Below, one piece after another: positions 1 through 11,559 of a stretch of DNA of 64,000 nt. Location: positions 1,922,001 through 1,986,000 of the forward strand of contig CM070558.1 of assembly GCA_036346405.1 (NCBI GenBank). Reading direction: 5' to 3'. The first letter of the stretch is position 1, and every line of letters starts with the position of its first letter. This DNA comes from Phyllostachys edulis (Eukaryota; Streptophyta; Magnoliopsida; Poales; Poaceae). The notes below the pieces were generated by a model that was not told the DNA's origin, did not search any database, and saw only the letters and a list, made by a program, of their open reading frames with translations. Position numbers and translations under genes: made by a program.

Positions 1-2752
1 CAAGGTTGTCATCCATGCTTGAACTGCTGAAATTGAATGCAAGCAACGGTTGGTCCGACAAGAGTTTCATGGGCCTGTTAGGTCTCTTAGCGGACATACT
101 TCTGGAGGGAAACGAGTTGCCCAAAACCACCTACAAAGCCAAGAAGGTTCTTTGTCCATTGGGAATGAAAGTAGAAATAATACATGCATGTCCGAATGAC
201 TGTATCCTCTACCGTAATGAGTATACAAACATGCATGTATGTCTGGTGTGCAACGCATCCCGATACAAGCATAAGAATCAATCAGATGACGACGAGGGAA
301 TCGAGGTGAAGAAAGGACCTCCTGCTAAGGTGGCGTGGTATCTTCCTGTAATTCCCCGTTTGAAGCGGTTTTTTGCAAACCCAAAAAAATGCAAAACTGC
401 TGCATCGGCACTCAGAGGAGCGTAAGAATGACGGAAAGCTAAGACACTTTGCTGATTCTGCCCAGTGGAGAAACATCGATAGGAGTTTTGCAGACTTCGG
501 TGCAGAACCGAGGAATATAAAGTTTGGATTGAGTACAGATGGAATGAATCCTTTCAATAACATGAACAACCGACATAGCACTTGGCCCGTGACGCTCTGT
601 ATCTACAACCTTCCTCCTTGGTTGTGTATGAAGCGGAAGTACATTTTGCTGTCGATACTTATCCAAATGCCGAAGTAACATGGGAATGATATTGATGTGT
701 ACCTAGCACCATTGATGGAAGATCTAAAAATACTGTGGATTGAAGGGGTACAGGTATGGAATGCGTACAAATGAGAGAACTTCACTTTACATTCCTTGTT
801 GTTCTACACCATAAATGATTATCCTGCCCTTGCTATTTTGTCGGGCTAGAGTACAAAAGGGGCCAAAGCCTGTACTCACTACTTAGATGATACCGAGAGT
901 GTGTGGTTGAATCACTTACGCAAAACCGTATATATGCGTCATCATAGGTTCTTTCGGAGGGCTCACCCATACCGCAGGATGAAGAAACAATTCGACGGAG
1001 AGAAGGAGGACAATTCAGCTCCAAGGCATTTAAGCGAAAAAGAGGTCTATGATATTGTTAAGGATTTAGATGTTGTGCTCGGAAAGGGACGTAAATCGAG
1101 GACCCGTAAGAAGAACATGTGGAAGAAGAGATCAATATTTTGGGACTTACCTTATTGGGAGCATCTAGAAGTTCGCCACTGCATCGACGTCATGCACATA
1201 GAGAAGAATGTATGTGACAACTTGATTGGTCTCTTACTGATCATTCATGACAAAACAAAGGATGGTGTCAACGCACAGCTTGACTTGGTTGATATGGACA
1301 TCAAACCTGAGTTAGCACCAACAAAGACCAATAAAGGATGAACGTACCTTCCCCCTGTTGTTACACTTTGTCCAAGGCTGAGAGAACTGAACTGTGCTGG
1401 TGCTTGCATGGTGTGAAAGTTCCATCCGGTTACTCCTCCAACATGAAGAAACTTGTTTCGTTGGAAGATTTGAAGTTAATTGGCATGAAGTCTCATGATT
1501 GTCATGTGGTGATGACACAAATGCTCCCTGTTGCAATTAGAAGTATTTTGTCGATCAAGGTCCGAGAGACAATCAGGAGGCTGTGTTATTTCTTTAACAC
1601 GATTGCTCAGAAGGTCATCGATCCCGAAGGACTAGATGCTTTGCAGGATGAGGTGGTGACGACTCTATGTGATTTTGAGATGTATTTCCCTCCGTCGTTT
1701 TTCGATATCATGGTCCATCTCATTGTTCACATTGTGAGGGAGATAAAGATGTGCGGGCCCGTGTTCCTACGTAGCATGTACCCGTTCGAGAGGTTCATGG
1801 GAATTCTCAAGTCCTATGTACGGAATCGATCTCGGCCGGAGGGCAACATCGTCGAAGGTTATGCAACCAAAGAGGTCATTGAGTTCTGCGTCGATTACAT
1901 GGCTCAGGTCAAATCGATAGGTGTGCCTCGATCTTGCCAAGAGGGGAGGCTTGAGGGTATCGGGACCATCGGAAGGAAAGCAATTACTCCAAATATGGAT
2001 GCGTATGCTCAAGCCCATTTCACAGTTTTGCAACACATGACTGAAGTGTCCCCGTATATCGACCAACACAAGGACGTGCTTCCGCAACAGAATCCAGAGC
2101 GGCTGGATGTTTGGATCACGAGACAACACAATAGATGGTTCAACCAATGGTTGAAGGAGCGACTCGCTAGGAGCTCGTCAAGTGATATGCTAACATGGTT
2201 GGCAAAAGGGCCAACATTTACAGTTTTGACATGGCGAGGATACGACATAAATGGGTACACAATCTATACGTAGGCTCAGGATATAAATAGCACTAACCAG
2301 AACAACGGTGTCCGCATAGATGCATTCAGTACCGATGGGCAGAGGAGCTCTTACTATGGGCAAATAGAGGAGATATGGGAGCTCGACTATGTGCTTTTCA
2401 AGATCTCCCTATTTCGGTGCCATTGGGTCCATCTCCCACAGGTGAAGGTCGACAAATATGTCGTCACTACCGTGGACCTCGAACGTGTCGAATACAAAGA
2501 CGAACCATTTGTACTCGCTAACCAAGTTGTTCAAGTCTTCTATGTAACCGACCAGGCAAATAAAAAGCGCCACGTAGTTCTTCATAGAAAAAGGAGGATT
2601 GTTGGAGTTGATAATGTAGTGGATGAGGAAGAATACAATCAATTTGACGAGTTGCCTCCTTTCGGAAACAACATAATGGCCGAGAAAGAAGAACGTGATG
2701 AAACTAGCTACATACGCGTCGATCATGATGAAGAGCTAATTTTTAAAGATTA
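1..2752 (+). pseudogene. TNP2-like CACTA transposase (CACTA-1), decayed
   Basis: Encodes the En/Spm TNP2-type transposase that would cut at CACTA termini in the nucleus. The N-terminus is outside the window. Recognisable blocks in order: NGWSDKSF and LLGLLADILLEGNELP near the start, a Cys-rich HACPNDC...CLVCNASRYK block, LPPWLCMKRKYI (about 610-650), GNDIDVYLAPL, RSIFWDLPYWEHLEVRHC (about 1130-1185), the DUF4218-like part with YFFNTIAQKVIDPEGLDAL (about 1590-1640) and the DUF4216-like C-terminus with IWELDYVLFKI (about 2376-2405). It is broken by a frameshift at the A-run near 385, TAA at 676, TGA near 772, TAG at 847, TGA near 1339 followed by a 1-nt loss, and TAG at 2271. Several breaks recur in CACTA-3. 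No active product is expected. Confidence 0.9.
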
Positions 2753-2904
2753 ATTAAACAATGTGTGTATATGTACGTTCTGATGAATGGTTAATTTTAG
2801 TGCATTTGAGTTAATTGATTTGTACTGTGAAATGGATGTGCTTGTTTCTGAAATGAATGTGAATTGGATGTATATACATGTACTTGTTGTGTTTTCTGCT
2901 TGTT

Positions 2905-2942
2905 TCAGAGGGCATGACTAGCATTCCTTGAGGCTAGCCAAT
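2905..2942. repeat. GCTAGC-rich dyad motif after the CACTA transposase gene
   Basis: A dyad built on AGAGGGCATG, CTAGC and GGCTAGC lies just downstream of the transposase stop and just before the hairpin array. The same motif, inverted, is at about 56046-56090, next to the CACTA-4 terminal hairpins. The end of a similar copy shows right after the N gap at about 17801. Function unknown; it marks the boundary between unique sequence and hairpin arrays. Confidence 0.55.
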
Positions 2943-2967
2943 AAACATAACTAGATTAACCAGTATA

Positions 2968-3175
2968 AAATAATATCACAGACGGTTCCTTGGTAAAAAC
3001 CGTCTATGATACACAACATATCATAGGCGGTTGTTGATTGGAACCATCTGTGATACATGATATCACAAACGGTTGTTGTTTGGAACCATATGTGATAATC
3101 ACATATCACAGACGGTTCTAAAGTAGAACCGTCTATGATGTCCATCCCTATTTATATTCGACTCTAGGGTTTGTC
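2968..3175 (+). promoter_or_regulatory. Internal hairpin array and TATA-like box of second CACTA-1 gene
   Basis: About four inverted pairs of TCACAGACGGTT-type motifs (some diverged, e.g. TCATAGGCGGTT) lie between the two genes. A TATTTATA box follows at about 3149-3156, and then CTAGGGTTT, common in plant leaders. The motifs match those in the terminal subterminal repeats, which in En/Spm bind the TNPA-type protein. I infer that this is the promoter of the downstream gene; the transcription start is not shown by sequence alone. Confidence 0.5.
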
Positions 3176-3225
3176 CACGCCACCCACTCAAATGATTAAG
3201 GTTCTCAACTCCTAACTCCCTCCTC

Positions 3226-3445
3226 CCCTGAGGCCGTCGCCGCCGTCCTCGACCCCGCCTCCTCCTCGAGCCCGGCGCAACTCCTCCCTCGAGCCCGTCG
3301 ACACCGTCCTCGACGCTGCCTCCTCCTCGAGCCCGGCGCGCCTCCTCCCCCGAGCCCAGAGCGCCTCCTCCCCCCGAGCCCGCCACCTCCTCCCCTTCCC
3401 CGAGCCCAGCGCGCCTCCCCTTCGACGCCACCCTGCTGCTCCTAT
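3226..3445 (+). repeat. GC-rich degenerate tandem repeat in leader of second gene
   Basis: Degenerate repeats of about 18-22 bp built on CCTCCTCCCCCGAGCCCG-like units. The same leader is found in CACTA-2 (about 18050-18215). It is followed by an AAAGGTAACC that could be a splice donor; about 500 bp of AT-rich, intron-like sequence separate it from the coding start at 4005. Open frames across it on the minus strand are repeat artefacts. Confidence 0.6.
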
Positions 3446-4004
3446 ACTGCCCCTACTCGTCCTTCTCCTCAACACCCAAAGGTAACCAATGCCGAGTTGC
3501 TGACCCCAACGCCCCTTTCCCTCACTCTTTCTATCAATAATCTGTCATGCTGTCATGGTCCTCATTGACTCATGATAATTGCGCTGGTATCTGGTTCAAA
3601 CACTGAGTAGTATGAGGCGTTGTACTTGGTTTAGGAATTTGTATTTGTTCTAGTCAGTGATTCATATGGTATTTGTTTTGATACTGTTACTAGAATATAT
3701 TGCAGTGTGGTGTAGTGGGCTTGAGATGAATACTCTGTGATGATAATAGTCTTGTACTGAAATTGTTTTGATTATCGGGTTTGAAATTGAGCTCTAATTT
3801 GTTCACATGATGTTTGTGTTGAGCATATTATTCCTTTTAAATGACTTGGAGGATTTACATGTTTATGTCAATTATGTCATGTTGGTCCTAATTTATTTCC
3901 TACATATCCCAATTATTATTAATTGGTGTGTATACCCATACACATAGAGATCGAATCTTATGATAATATGTTCATGCATGTCATAACTTCTATTTCTTGT
4001 GAAG

Positions 4005-6030
4005 ATGTCTTCCGCTCATTCTTCGCCATCGTCGCCTCATGTGTCTGATGCACCGTCCTCTGGAATATCAAAGCGCAGTAGAAGAAGATGAATATAGAAA
4101 AGGCCCAAGGGCCAATTTACCATCACGGAGGTCGATCAGTCTGGGATCACTATCAATCCTCGCTGAGCAGCGTCCGCATTCCGGAGAATGGTCAGAATAG
4201 TTGCACGGGAACAGTTCAACATCACCTTTGATTCGTGGAAGGAGTTGACCAAAGAACAGAAATGTGAGCTGCTGACGGATATTTTTCGATCGTTCGAGAT
4301 CCCGGAACAACACCAGGACTCCGTGCGATGACATGCGTTGCTACACGCGTGCAAAGCGTGGAAGAACTTCAAGAGCACGCTTGTCAAGAACTACGTGGAG
4401 AAGGATCTGAGGCCCTTCCACAAGTATCCGTTTTGGAAGAGTCCTGGGCTGAGTTTGTGGCGAAGAAGACGACAGATGAATTTAGGAGTGAAAGTGCGGC
4501 ACACACGGCCCTCCAGGCAAAAAACAAGCACCCACACAGACTCGGCACCGCTGGTTATGCGGGTAAAATCCCGATATGGAGGGATCAGGACTAGCAGGCA
4601 ATCCGTTCGAATGTCTCCCCACCACTTGCCGAGATCACTGATGAGCGCGCCCGAAACTGGTTAATGGGGAGATTATGTACCCTGTCTACGGGGGAAGTAT
4701 CCTTTCCAAACCCCGCAGACCAGGAAGTGTCCCAGCGCCTGGTAAGATATCGAACTACCTAGTTTGTAATTACTCCATAACTTCATAGGAAGTGAAATGA
4801 CATGTCGGGCTATTGCAGGTAACGCTGAGTGCACAATCTTCCCAAGGCTCATTCCAGGCAGACAGGGAGAGAGATATACTTTCCGTGGCCCTGGGAAACA
4901 ATGAGCACCCGGGTCGCACGAGAGGCGCTGGTCTTTATGTTTCATGGAAAAATTGGTTTCGAGCGGGCTCTGAATCGTACCGGAGTAGGAAGAGAGCCAA
5001 AGCCGAGCGTGATGCAAAGTTACGAGAGGAGATTCGTGAATCCCTCAAAGACGAGATCTCTGAATCCCTCAGAGATGAGATCGATGATTGCGTCAGAGCT
5101 GTGACGCAACGGCAGCTGGAGAGCGTTGAGGACATGCTTAGGGAAGTTCAGTTCAAGTCCCAAATCAGTTGCAAGCCCCCCCTACTATGCTAGCCAGCCC
5201 CCCAAACTTCCGAGTAGCTGCGCGTCCAACCCTAACCTTACCCCAATAGGTGACGACAGATTTCCTATCAATGACATCCAGGTAATAATTATTATCTCTG
5301 GAATGCTCGATCCATTGATAGGCCTGTTAGAGTTGCTAATTTTGTATCATTATGTAGGTGGCTACGAAGTGCAAGCTCCAAGTGAGATATGCCTCTGTTG
5401 CCCTGGATGCTGCTTGGGGTCAGGTGTATCCATCCGGTGTCGGGGCTTTGGTGCACGGTGTAAATCTAATGCCGGGTTTCGCAAAAAGTGAATGTGAACG
5501 GTGTTTGTGCCAATTTTGGGGTTGTGCCGCTGCATATTCCCCCAAACAACGAGGTCATGACTCTAGAGCAAGCCGTTGGAACATTCATCTGGTGGTCCAA
5601 GAGAGACATCTGCCTGGAGCTATCTGCTCTGGTGTTAACTTCACGGGAATGTCTTGTAGCGGTGTCAAGTCCACGGGAGCTGACTGCACTGGAGCTACCT
5701 GCACCGAAGCGGCAAGGGCCCGGTGCATCAGATGCATCTACACCTCGTGCTCAGTCAACTCTTGTGAAGTCGACCTCTACAAAGCAAGGCAGCAAGGGCA
5801 AATCGAAGACGGTCGACTCCTTTTCTGATACCCCCTTCTTGCCGTTGGTCTGGAAATTCGTGCTAGGTGAGCTGTTGGTCAAGAGGTTAGACATCCCTAT
5901 CCTAGGACCGACTTGCACGACATTGCATACATGGTACATGCCAACAAGACGGATGAACAACGATGCACGGGTGTCACTGTCAAGTTCAAGGAGGTTCATT
6001 TTAACCACAAGGCTCAAGACTGTGATGATG
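4005..6030 (+). pseudogene. Second CACTA gene (Transposase_24 / DUF8039-like), decayed
   Basis: Second gene of a two-gene CACTA element, related to the plant Ptta/En/Spm Transposase_24 family. The likely start is the ATG at 4005 (peptide MSSAHSSPSSPHVSDAPSS), stopped by TGA at about 4089. Downstream blocks in several frames: RSFEIPEQHQDS, LHACKAWKNFKSTLVKNYVE, ALGNNEHPGRTRGAGLYVSW (about 4887-4946), a charged coiled-coil-like KLREEIRESLKDEISESL, an intron at about 5282-5357, then LQVRYASVALDAAWGQVYPS and VNGVCANFGVVPLHIPPNN. A +1 shift in an A-run near 5483 is shared with CACTA-2. The coding part ends at about 6022; the Ulp1-like exons present in CACTA-2 and CACTA-4 are deleted. Confidence 0.75.
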
Positions 6031-6068
6031 TTTTTGAACCGTCTGTGAAGGCCTTTTCTGTAGTAGTG

Positions 6069-9000
6069 ACTCAGTTTGGTGTTAAAATGAATTAGTTATG
6101 AAATTTTAAGTTATTAGAATTTTCAGTGCAAAAATAAATCACTTCGGGAATTTCTAAATGCGTTAATACTTTTCATACCCGAGCTAACCTAGCCTCTCCC
6201 ACTGACATGCGGGGTCTATGTGAGACCCCCGGGTATTTAGCTCGTAATGCTTAGCCATCCACTTGACTCTAGCATCACAAACCAAATATCCCGCGCCTCG
6301 GTGTATTATGTACCTCCCAAGAGTAGTACACATACACCATCACAAACATCAACATCAATCCATACACAAGTGCTTACAACATCAAAACTTTATAATTTAC
6401 AACATATTGAACTTACAAGGTTCAGTTTCATACAAAAGGGCCAACTGGCCATATAACAAGATAAATATCAAGTACACAGCGGAAATCAGTAAATAAACTA
6501 AAATAAAATAATGAATTAACCATTAATAAAATCTCAATGGCTTGCCATAACCTACAGGGCAACCGACTAGGTTCAAACCATAGCAAATCGATGTTCCTGC
6601 GCAATCTTTCCTTACCCGATTCGATCTCAATACCTACTGTCCAGATTAGTAAATAAAAGCAAACAGTGAGTACATGAATGTACTCCACAAGACTTACGAA
6701 TAACAAGCCTATACATAGCTACATGCAAGCTGAATCAAAGGAGAAGGCTATAGGGTTCATTTTCACCACAAAGCAATATTTCAATTTAAATACAATGTAG
6801 TAGATTCAAATGGCAAGTGAGCAAACATTTTTTAATACTTTAAATAATAGCGATTAAGTAAATATTAGACAATATCTAACAACAACAGGTGGCTTCCCCG
6901 CAGCTCACAAACATAGCATGAGACCATTCTCAATACCACTGATCAAGTTTTAAGTTTAAATTCCAAAATGTTGAGTCTAACTCCCGCAAGTCCAATCCCA
7001 AACGTGTCCATAACCTAGGACGAGGCTATTCAAATAGTTTAATACCCTGTAGGGGTGTACCAATGTACCCACATGCCAGACCGCCATTTCGCCACGCGAT
7101 AAAGCACACTTCCTTAGGTATGCCTGCAAGGCTAAGTCCTACGAGACGTTTCCAATATAATGTATTAACTACGAGTCGCCCGTATGATAGAAACCATACG
7201 TTGTGTCAGAGTCATCGGTAGAGATAAAACTTACCGATGCTCTTCGGGGTAGGGGACTTAAACCCAGAACCCATCCCGTCACGCCCAACATCATTAGAAC
7301 ATTTCTTTTTAACACAACACACAACCACCACCTGCGACTCGGAGCCAACACACGCCAAAGTACTAAGTGAAGAGAGGTCCCATATCCCTCTCATATGGTT
7401 AGCACGCAATAATGCTTGGTTTTGGTGAAACAAGATGTTCGGTCCTTATTGACCTAGGCAAGACTTTCACACACCCAATAGCGCACCATCCAACCACCTG
7501 CCCAAGTCTAAAACATTTTATTTATACTTTTAGTTTTCAAAGTAATATAGCACAAGGTGCTGGACATAGTGTAATAAAATGATTTGTGTGATCAAAGTTA
7601 TCGACTAAGTCGATCACCACCCAATTCTACCGGAAGATAAGCATTGCTAAGCATGACACCGATTAAACATAAATAAACCTTATAACATCCACCGGGCTCT
7701 AATTCACTAGCGTAGTTATTAACTTAGGCTAGTGGCAGGGGATGAACAATTTAAGGGAATTCATGCAATAGGATTAACTACCTCTAATCACAAACATAAC
7801 TTGACAAATAAAGCATGCATACATACAGTTATAAAACAAGATAATAGTTTTTGAATGTAATAGGATCAACATGCATCAACAGAAAAACTGCTTGCCTTTG
7901 TTTGCTGGTACTCTAGACATTCACATGATCATCTCCGTTGCACTCCCGAATCATCGTTATCTATCGATAAGAACCGACAAAGCAAAAACACCAAATAAAC
8001 ACGAAATTCCAAAAGTCTCCAAAAATTATGAAATCAATACAGAAGGTAGATTATGATTTAATATGAATTTATAAATAAAAATCATTTGATTTGGAGTTCG
8101 TATGTGAGAGTTATAGTCTTTTGAAAATCGGAAAATAAGAAAAAGCTGAAATTTCAGCTCTCTGTCCGAATTTTACTGTTTTGGCGAAAATTTCTAGAAT
8201 AGTAGTGGAGATGAAAACTACAAAAATGGAAAGAGAATAGCATTTTAGGAACAACCCACTTGGATTCATTCCATTTGGAGTTCATATGAATTTCTTATGA
8301 ATTTTCAAAGGTTAACCAATTTCATGTGGTAAACAATTTATTTAGGATTTTCAACTAGGAGTATGATCTTATGACTTTTAGGCTAAGATCTTAAGACTTT
8401 ATGCTAAGTACATACTAATCATTTTTAATCTTTAAATTGCTTTACCAGCATGTATTATCTAACTTACTGTCCTAGTGCTACTGTTATTAATACCATAACC
8501 AATGGCATAAGGTTACAGTCCTAAGACAAACCTATATCTAACTCTTGCCTTCTAGAAAACTTCACTCTTGTAGATTGAAAAACAAATGGCCGATCACTAA
8601 GAAATTTACTTACTGATCTATGCATTTAACAAGATTTTAGCTCCCTATTCTTCTCCCAACTATCCTTCTAATTTCTGAACAAGTATATTCAGAAGGAAAA
8701 ACTTATTTCAACAACTTACTAATACTAAGACAACTATTCACTTATCTTGAAAAGAGGTTCACTGCTTGATTTGAATATCAATACTAATTTGTCAAATTGG
8801 GAAACTCTTTTTAGATCAACGTCTAAAAGCTATTTTGTTTAACACAACTTTTTCCGATTACTGGCATTTGAAGTGGCTGAGGCTTACATAAGCTCCTAAT
8901 TGCTCTCTCAATCCCTTCTCTGTTCACAAAGCGCAAAAAGGATTTGGTTGTTTCTTTGCTAGTTTCTGATTATGCATAACCAAAGGATTTTCGGACTTAG

Positions 9001-11559
9001 TTACTTCTGTTAGATAGTTGTCTAACGATTAATTAAATCACTAACATGCTAACTACTACATTAACCAAACTATTAGCCTATTGACAACACTGACTTCAGC
9101 TTACTGTTCCTATAACCTATAACAACAAACTTTTTCTGAACTTGAGGTGCTACTAGCTGATCTTCCTTAAATTAAACTTCCAACTTGCTAACTCAAATGA
9201 GTGACTAAAAGACATTTCTCAAATTTATTAGTATTAGGAATATGGTTTTTGAAAAGGGGTTCTATTGACATTCTAAACCTCCTCCTTTTCTTCTCTGATC
9301 CTCAAGTGACAACATAATCACAACACACTTCTGAACAAAGTGCTACCAGCTAAATTATCTTCAATTATCAAGCTTCAAATTAGTTAATGCATTTGGGTGG
9401 CCTAAATGACATTCACAAAACTTGTTAACAACAGGTGGCTTGATCACTGTCAGTCACAAAGAAGTCACAGAGAAGGCTTCACCCAGACAATGAACAGGGG
9501 CTTGAGCCGGTTTGGAGCGACGGTTGTCGCTGGCAATTGGGCGGATGGTGGCGGCGGAATACCCCCAAAATGGGTTCATTGAAGGGAGGCGATCCTACAG
9601 GTGGTCTTGGCGCGGCCGGGCGTGCACCGGAGCGGGCGTGCGGCGATGAGCTGCGGCCGACCGTGGGGGTGGAAAGGGGCACTGGCACCAAAGGGGAAGG
9701 GGGTGGAAACTAGGTTGCGCGTGGGCACCAGTGGGTTACCTTGAGCTTGCTGGAGAGGTCGGAGAAGGAGAAGGGTGGCCGGAGTGAGCTATCCACGGCG
9801 ATGATGGTCGGTGCGGGGTGGTCCTCGATGGCGGCGACCTGGGGAGGATGAGAGCCCAAGTGAGTGATCGAAGAAGGTAGAGGCGAGCTAGAAGATACTC
9901 CTGGAGAGAGGAATTGAGAAAGGGCTTGCTGGAGGAGGCGCGATAGTGGCGGCGACGGTAGAGGCTGGAACCATAGAAGAAAGCCATAGCGCGGTACTCC
10001 GATGGCGGTTTCTCCAAATTGACGGAGGATATTTGCTCCTTGGGGTTGAAGGCACGCTGTGACGCGGTCAGGAGCGGCCAGGGCTCGCCGGAGCGACCGA
10101 AACGCTTGGAGGCGACACGGCCATGGTGGCGGTAGGCATTCAGGTCTCGGCTCAAATAGAGCTCGGAGAGGAGAGGAAATGGCTCAGGGAGTTGGGAGAA
10201 CTAGAGAGGGCGAGGAACAGGAGAGCACAAGCCCATGTCCACCCTTAAATGGTGACTCGAGCTCACGGGATGTCGCGCTTTGTCCTTGCGGCCGCGACGG
10301 TTCTCGCACGAGAACTTGACGATGGATGGGGGAGCTGTCGACGGCATTGGTGAGGAAGCTGCGGATTGGGTGCCTTGGCGGTGGCTCAACGGCGCTGACG
10401 GCGGAAGTCGAGGAGGCTGGGCGGCGTGGCGTCCATGCACGCTTGCTCGACAGAGAAAAACCAGCGTGGCGTGGTGCGGTGGAGCAGATGACCTGCGGTT
10501 GGGACCCGTAGGTCAGAAGCAGAGAGAGGGGAGACCAAGCGAGCTGGTTGGGCTGAGCCAAGAAATGACCTGGGTCGGTCGGTCCAAAAGTTCGGACTCG
10601 ACTGGACCAACAGTGATTTCCTGATTTTTAGTTTTAAAAAAATGTTGGGAGCTTAGTAAATTTTTGAAAGTAGATTCTTAGCTCCAAAATTGATGCAAAT
10701 TTTAGGGAAGGTCCCTGACACTATTTAGTCCATTAGTTAATTTTTGTAGAGTTTCATGATTTTTAAAATTTTCTCTAAGATTATTTTAATTTTCTAATGT
10801 GGTGTTTGACTTTTGATTTTCTTGGATTGACCGGTCGCTTGGAAATAATAATTAATATCTATAAATTGTGAAATTTTGAAAGTGAGTGGATAAAGTGTTC
10901 CAAAACCTAGGAAAATTATTTCCAAGCACTGTTCATAAGATTTGTTTGCATTTTAAATTCAAATTCAAATTTGAACATGCAAATTGAGAAGAAATCAAAT
11001 GACCACCAAAAATTCCAGAAAATTCCAAATAAGAAAACTAGAGCATTTAGAACTCAACTAAAATATTCCCAGCTATGGGTCCTACTATACTTTCAAAATA
11101 AAAGATAGTTTGTATTTCTGATATAAAGAAAATATATTTGCAAATTGAATTTTTGATAGTTCTTTTGAAAGTGCCTCAAGCATTCTAGGAGCATATGAGG
11201 TCTTACTATTGATAATTTGAATTCCAAAATACATATTCACATATTTGAAACCCATTTTAGTTTTACCCTGAGTTCAATTAGAGGTTTTGAATTGGAGAAG
11301 GAGTATTGGATTATTAGGTTTAAATTTTAGTCTTCAAAATCAAAGGATTTTCTACATAGGGTTTTATACCCTACTTTGAATTAAGTTTTCAAATTCTTGA
11401 CAAACTTTTGTTTTGTTTTAGAAATTTCATTTCTAGGTTTTTGGGAAACCTGGTTGTAACCTCTTTGGTTTGCAACAAAAAGTTTTAAAAAGGTCCAAAA
11501 TTTCATAAATGCACAGTAGATGCATAACTAATCCAACTTAAGGATTTTGGGCTGTTACA
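6069..11559 (-). mobile_element. Ty3/gypsy LTR (3' LTR, minus strand), cut by CACTA-1
   Basis: On the minus strand an LTR begins at 11559 with TGTAACAGCCC, directly after a polypurine tract (AAGGGGGTTAGATT). Leftward come an AT-rich U3 (10620-11559), a GC-rich leader with a TATA-like CTATTTGAG near 10150 and open frames that look non-genic (9470-10330), and a long U5-like part. The U5 part contains TATTTGAATAGCC and GGTTATGGACA-like motifs near 7010-7060. The same motifs, on the plus strand, are in the solo LTR at about 35890-35930. The LTR end is not seen because CACTA-1 adjoins at 6068. I find no host gene in this stretch. Confidence 0.7.

Larger units (their letters stand above)
1..6068 (+). 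mobile_element. CACTA-1: CACTA (En/Spm) transposon, 3' part
   Basis: Class II CACTA element whose 5' end lies outside the window. It holds a TNP2-like transposase pseudogene (1-2752), an internal hairpin array with a TATA-like box (2968-3175), a GC-rich leader and a second decayed gene (from 4005). The 3' terminus is seen directly: a TCACAGACGGTT-type hairpin half, then a run ending in TTTTCTGTAGTAGTG at 6068, the reverse complement of the CACTACTACAG terminus. The last part of the second gene is missing: coding similarity to CACTA-2 stops near 6022 and jumps almost at once to the terminus. The 3 bp to the right are ACT; the matching left duplication cannot be checked here. Confidence 0.9.

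Noticed and set aside
9479..10624. Several open frames (up to 139 aa) on both strands
   Set aside because: The region is the GC-rich transcribed part of a gypsy LTR; composition alone explains the frames. A captured host fragment cannot be excluded but nothing supports it.
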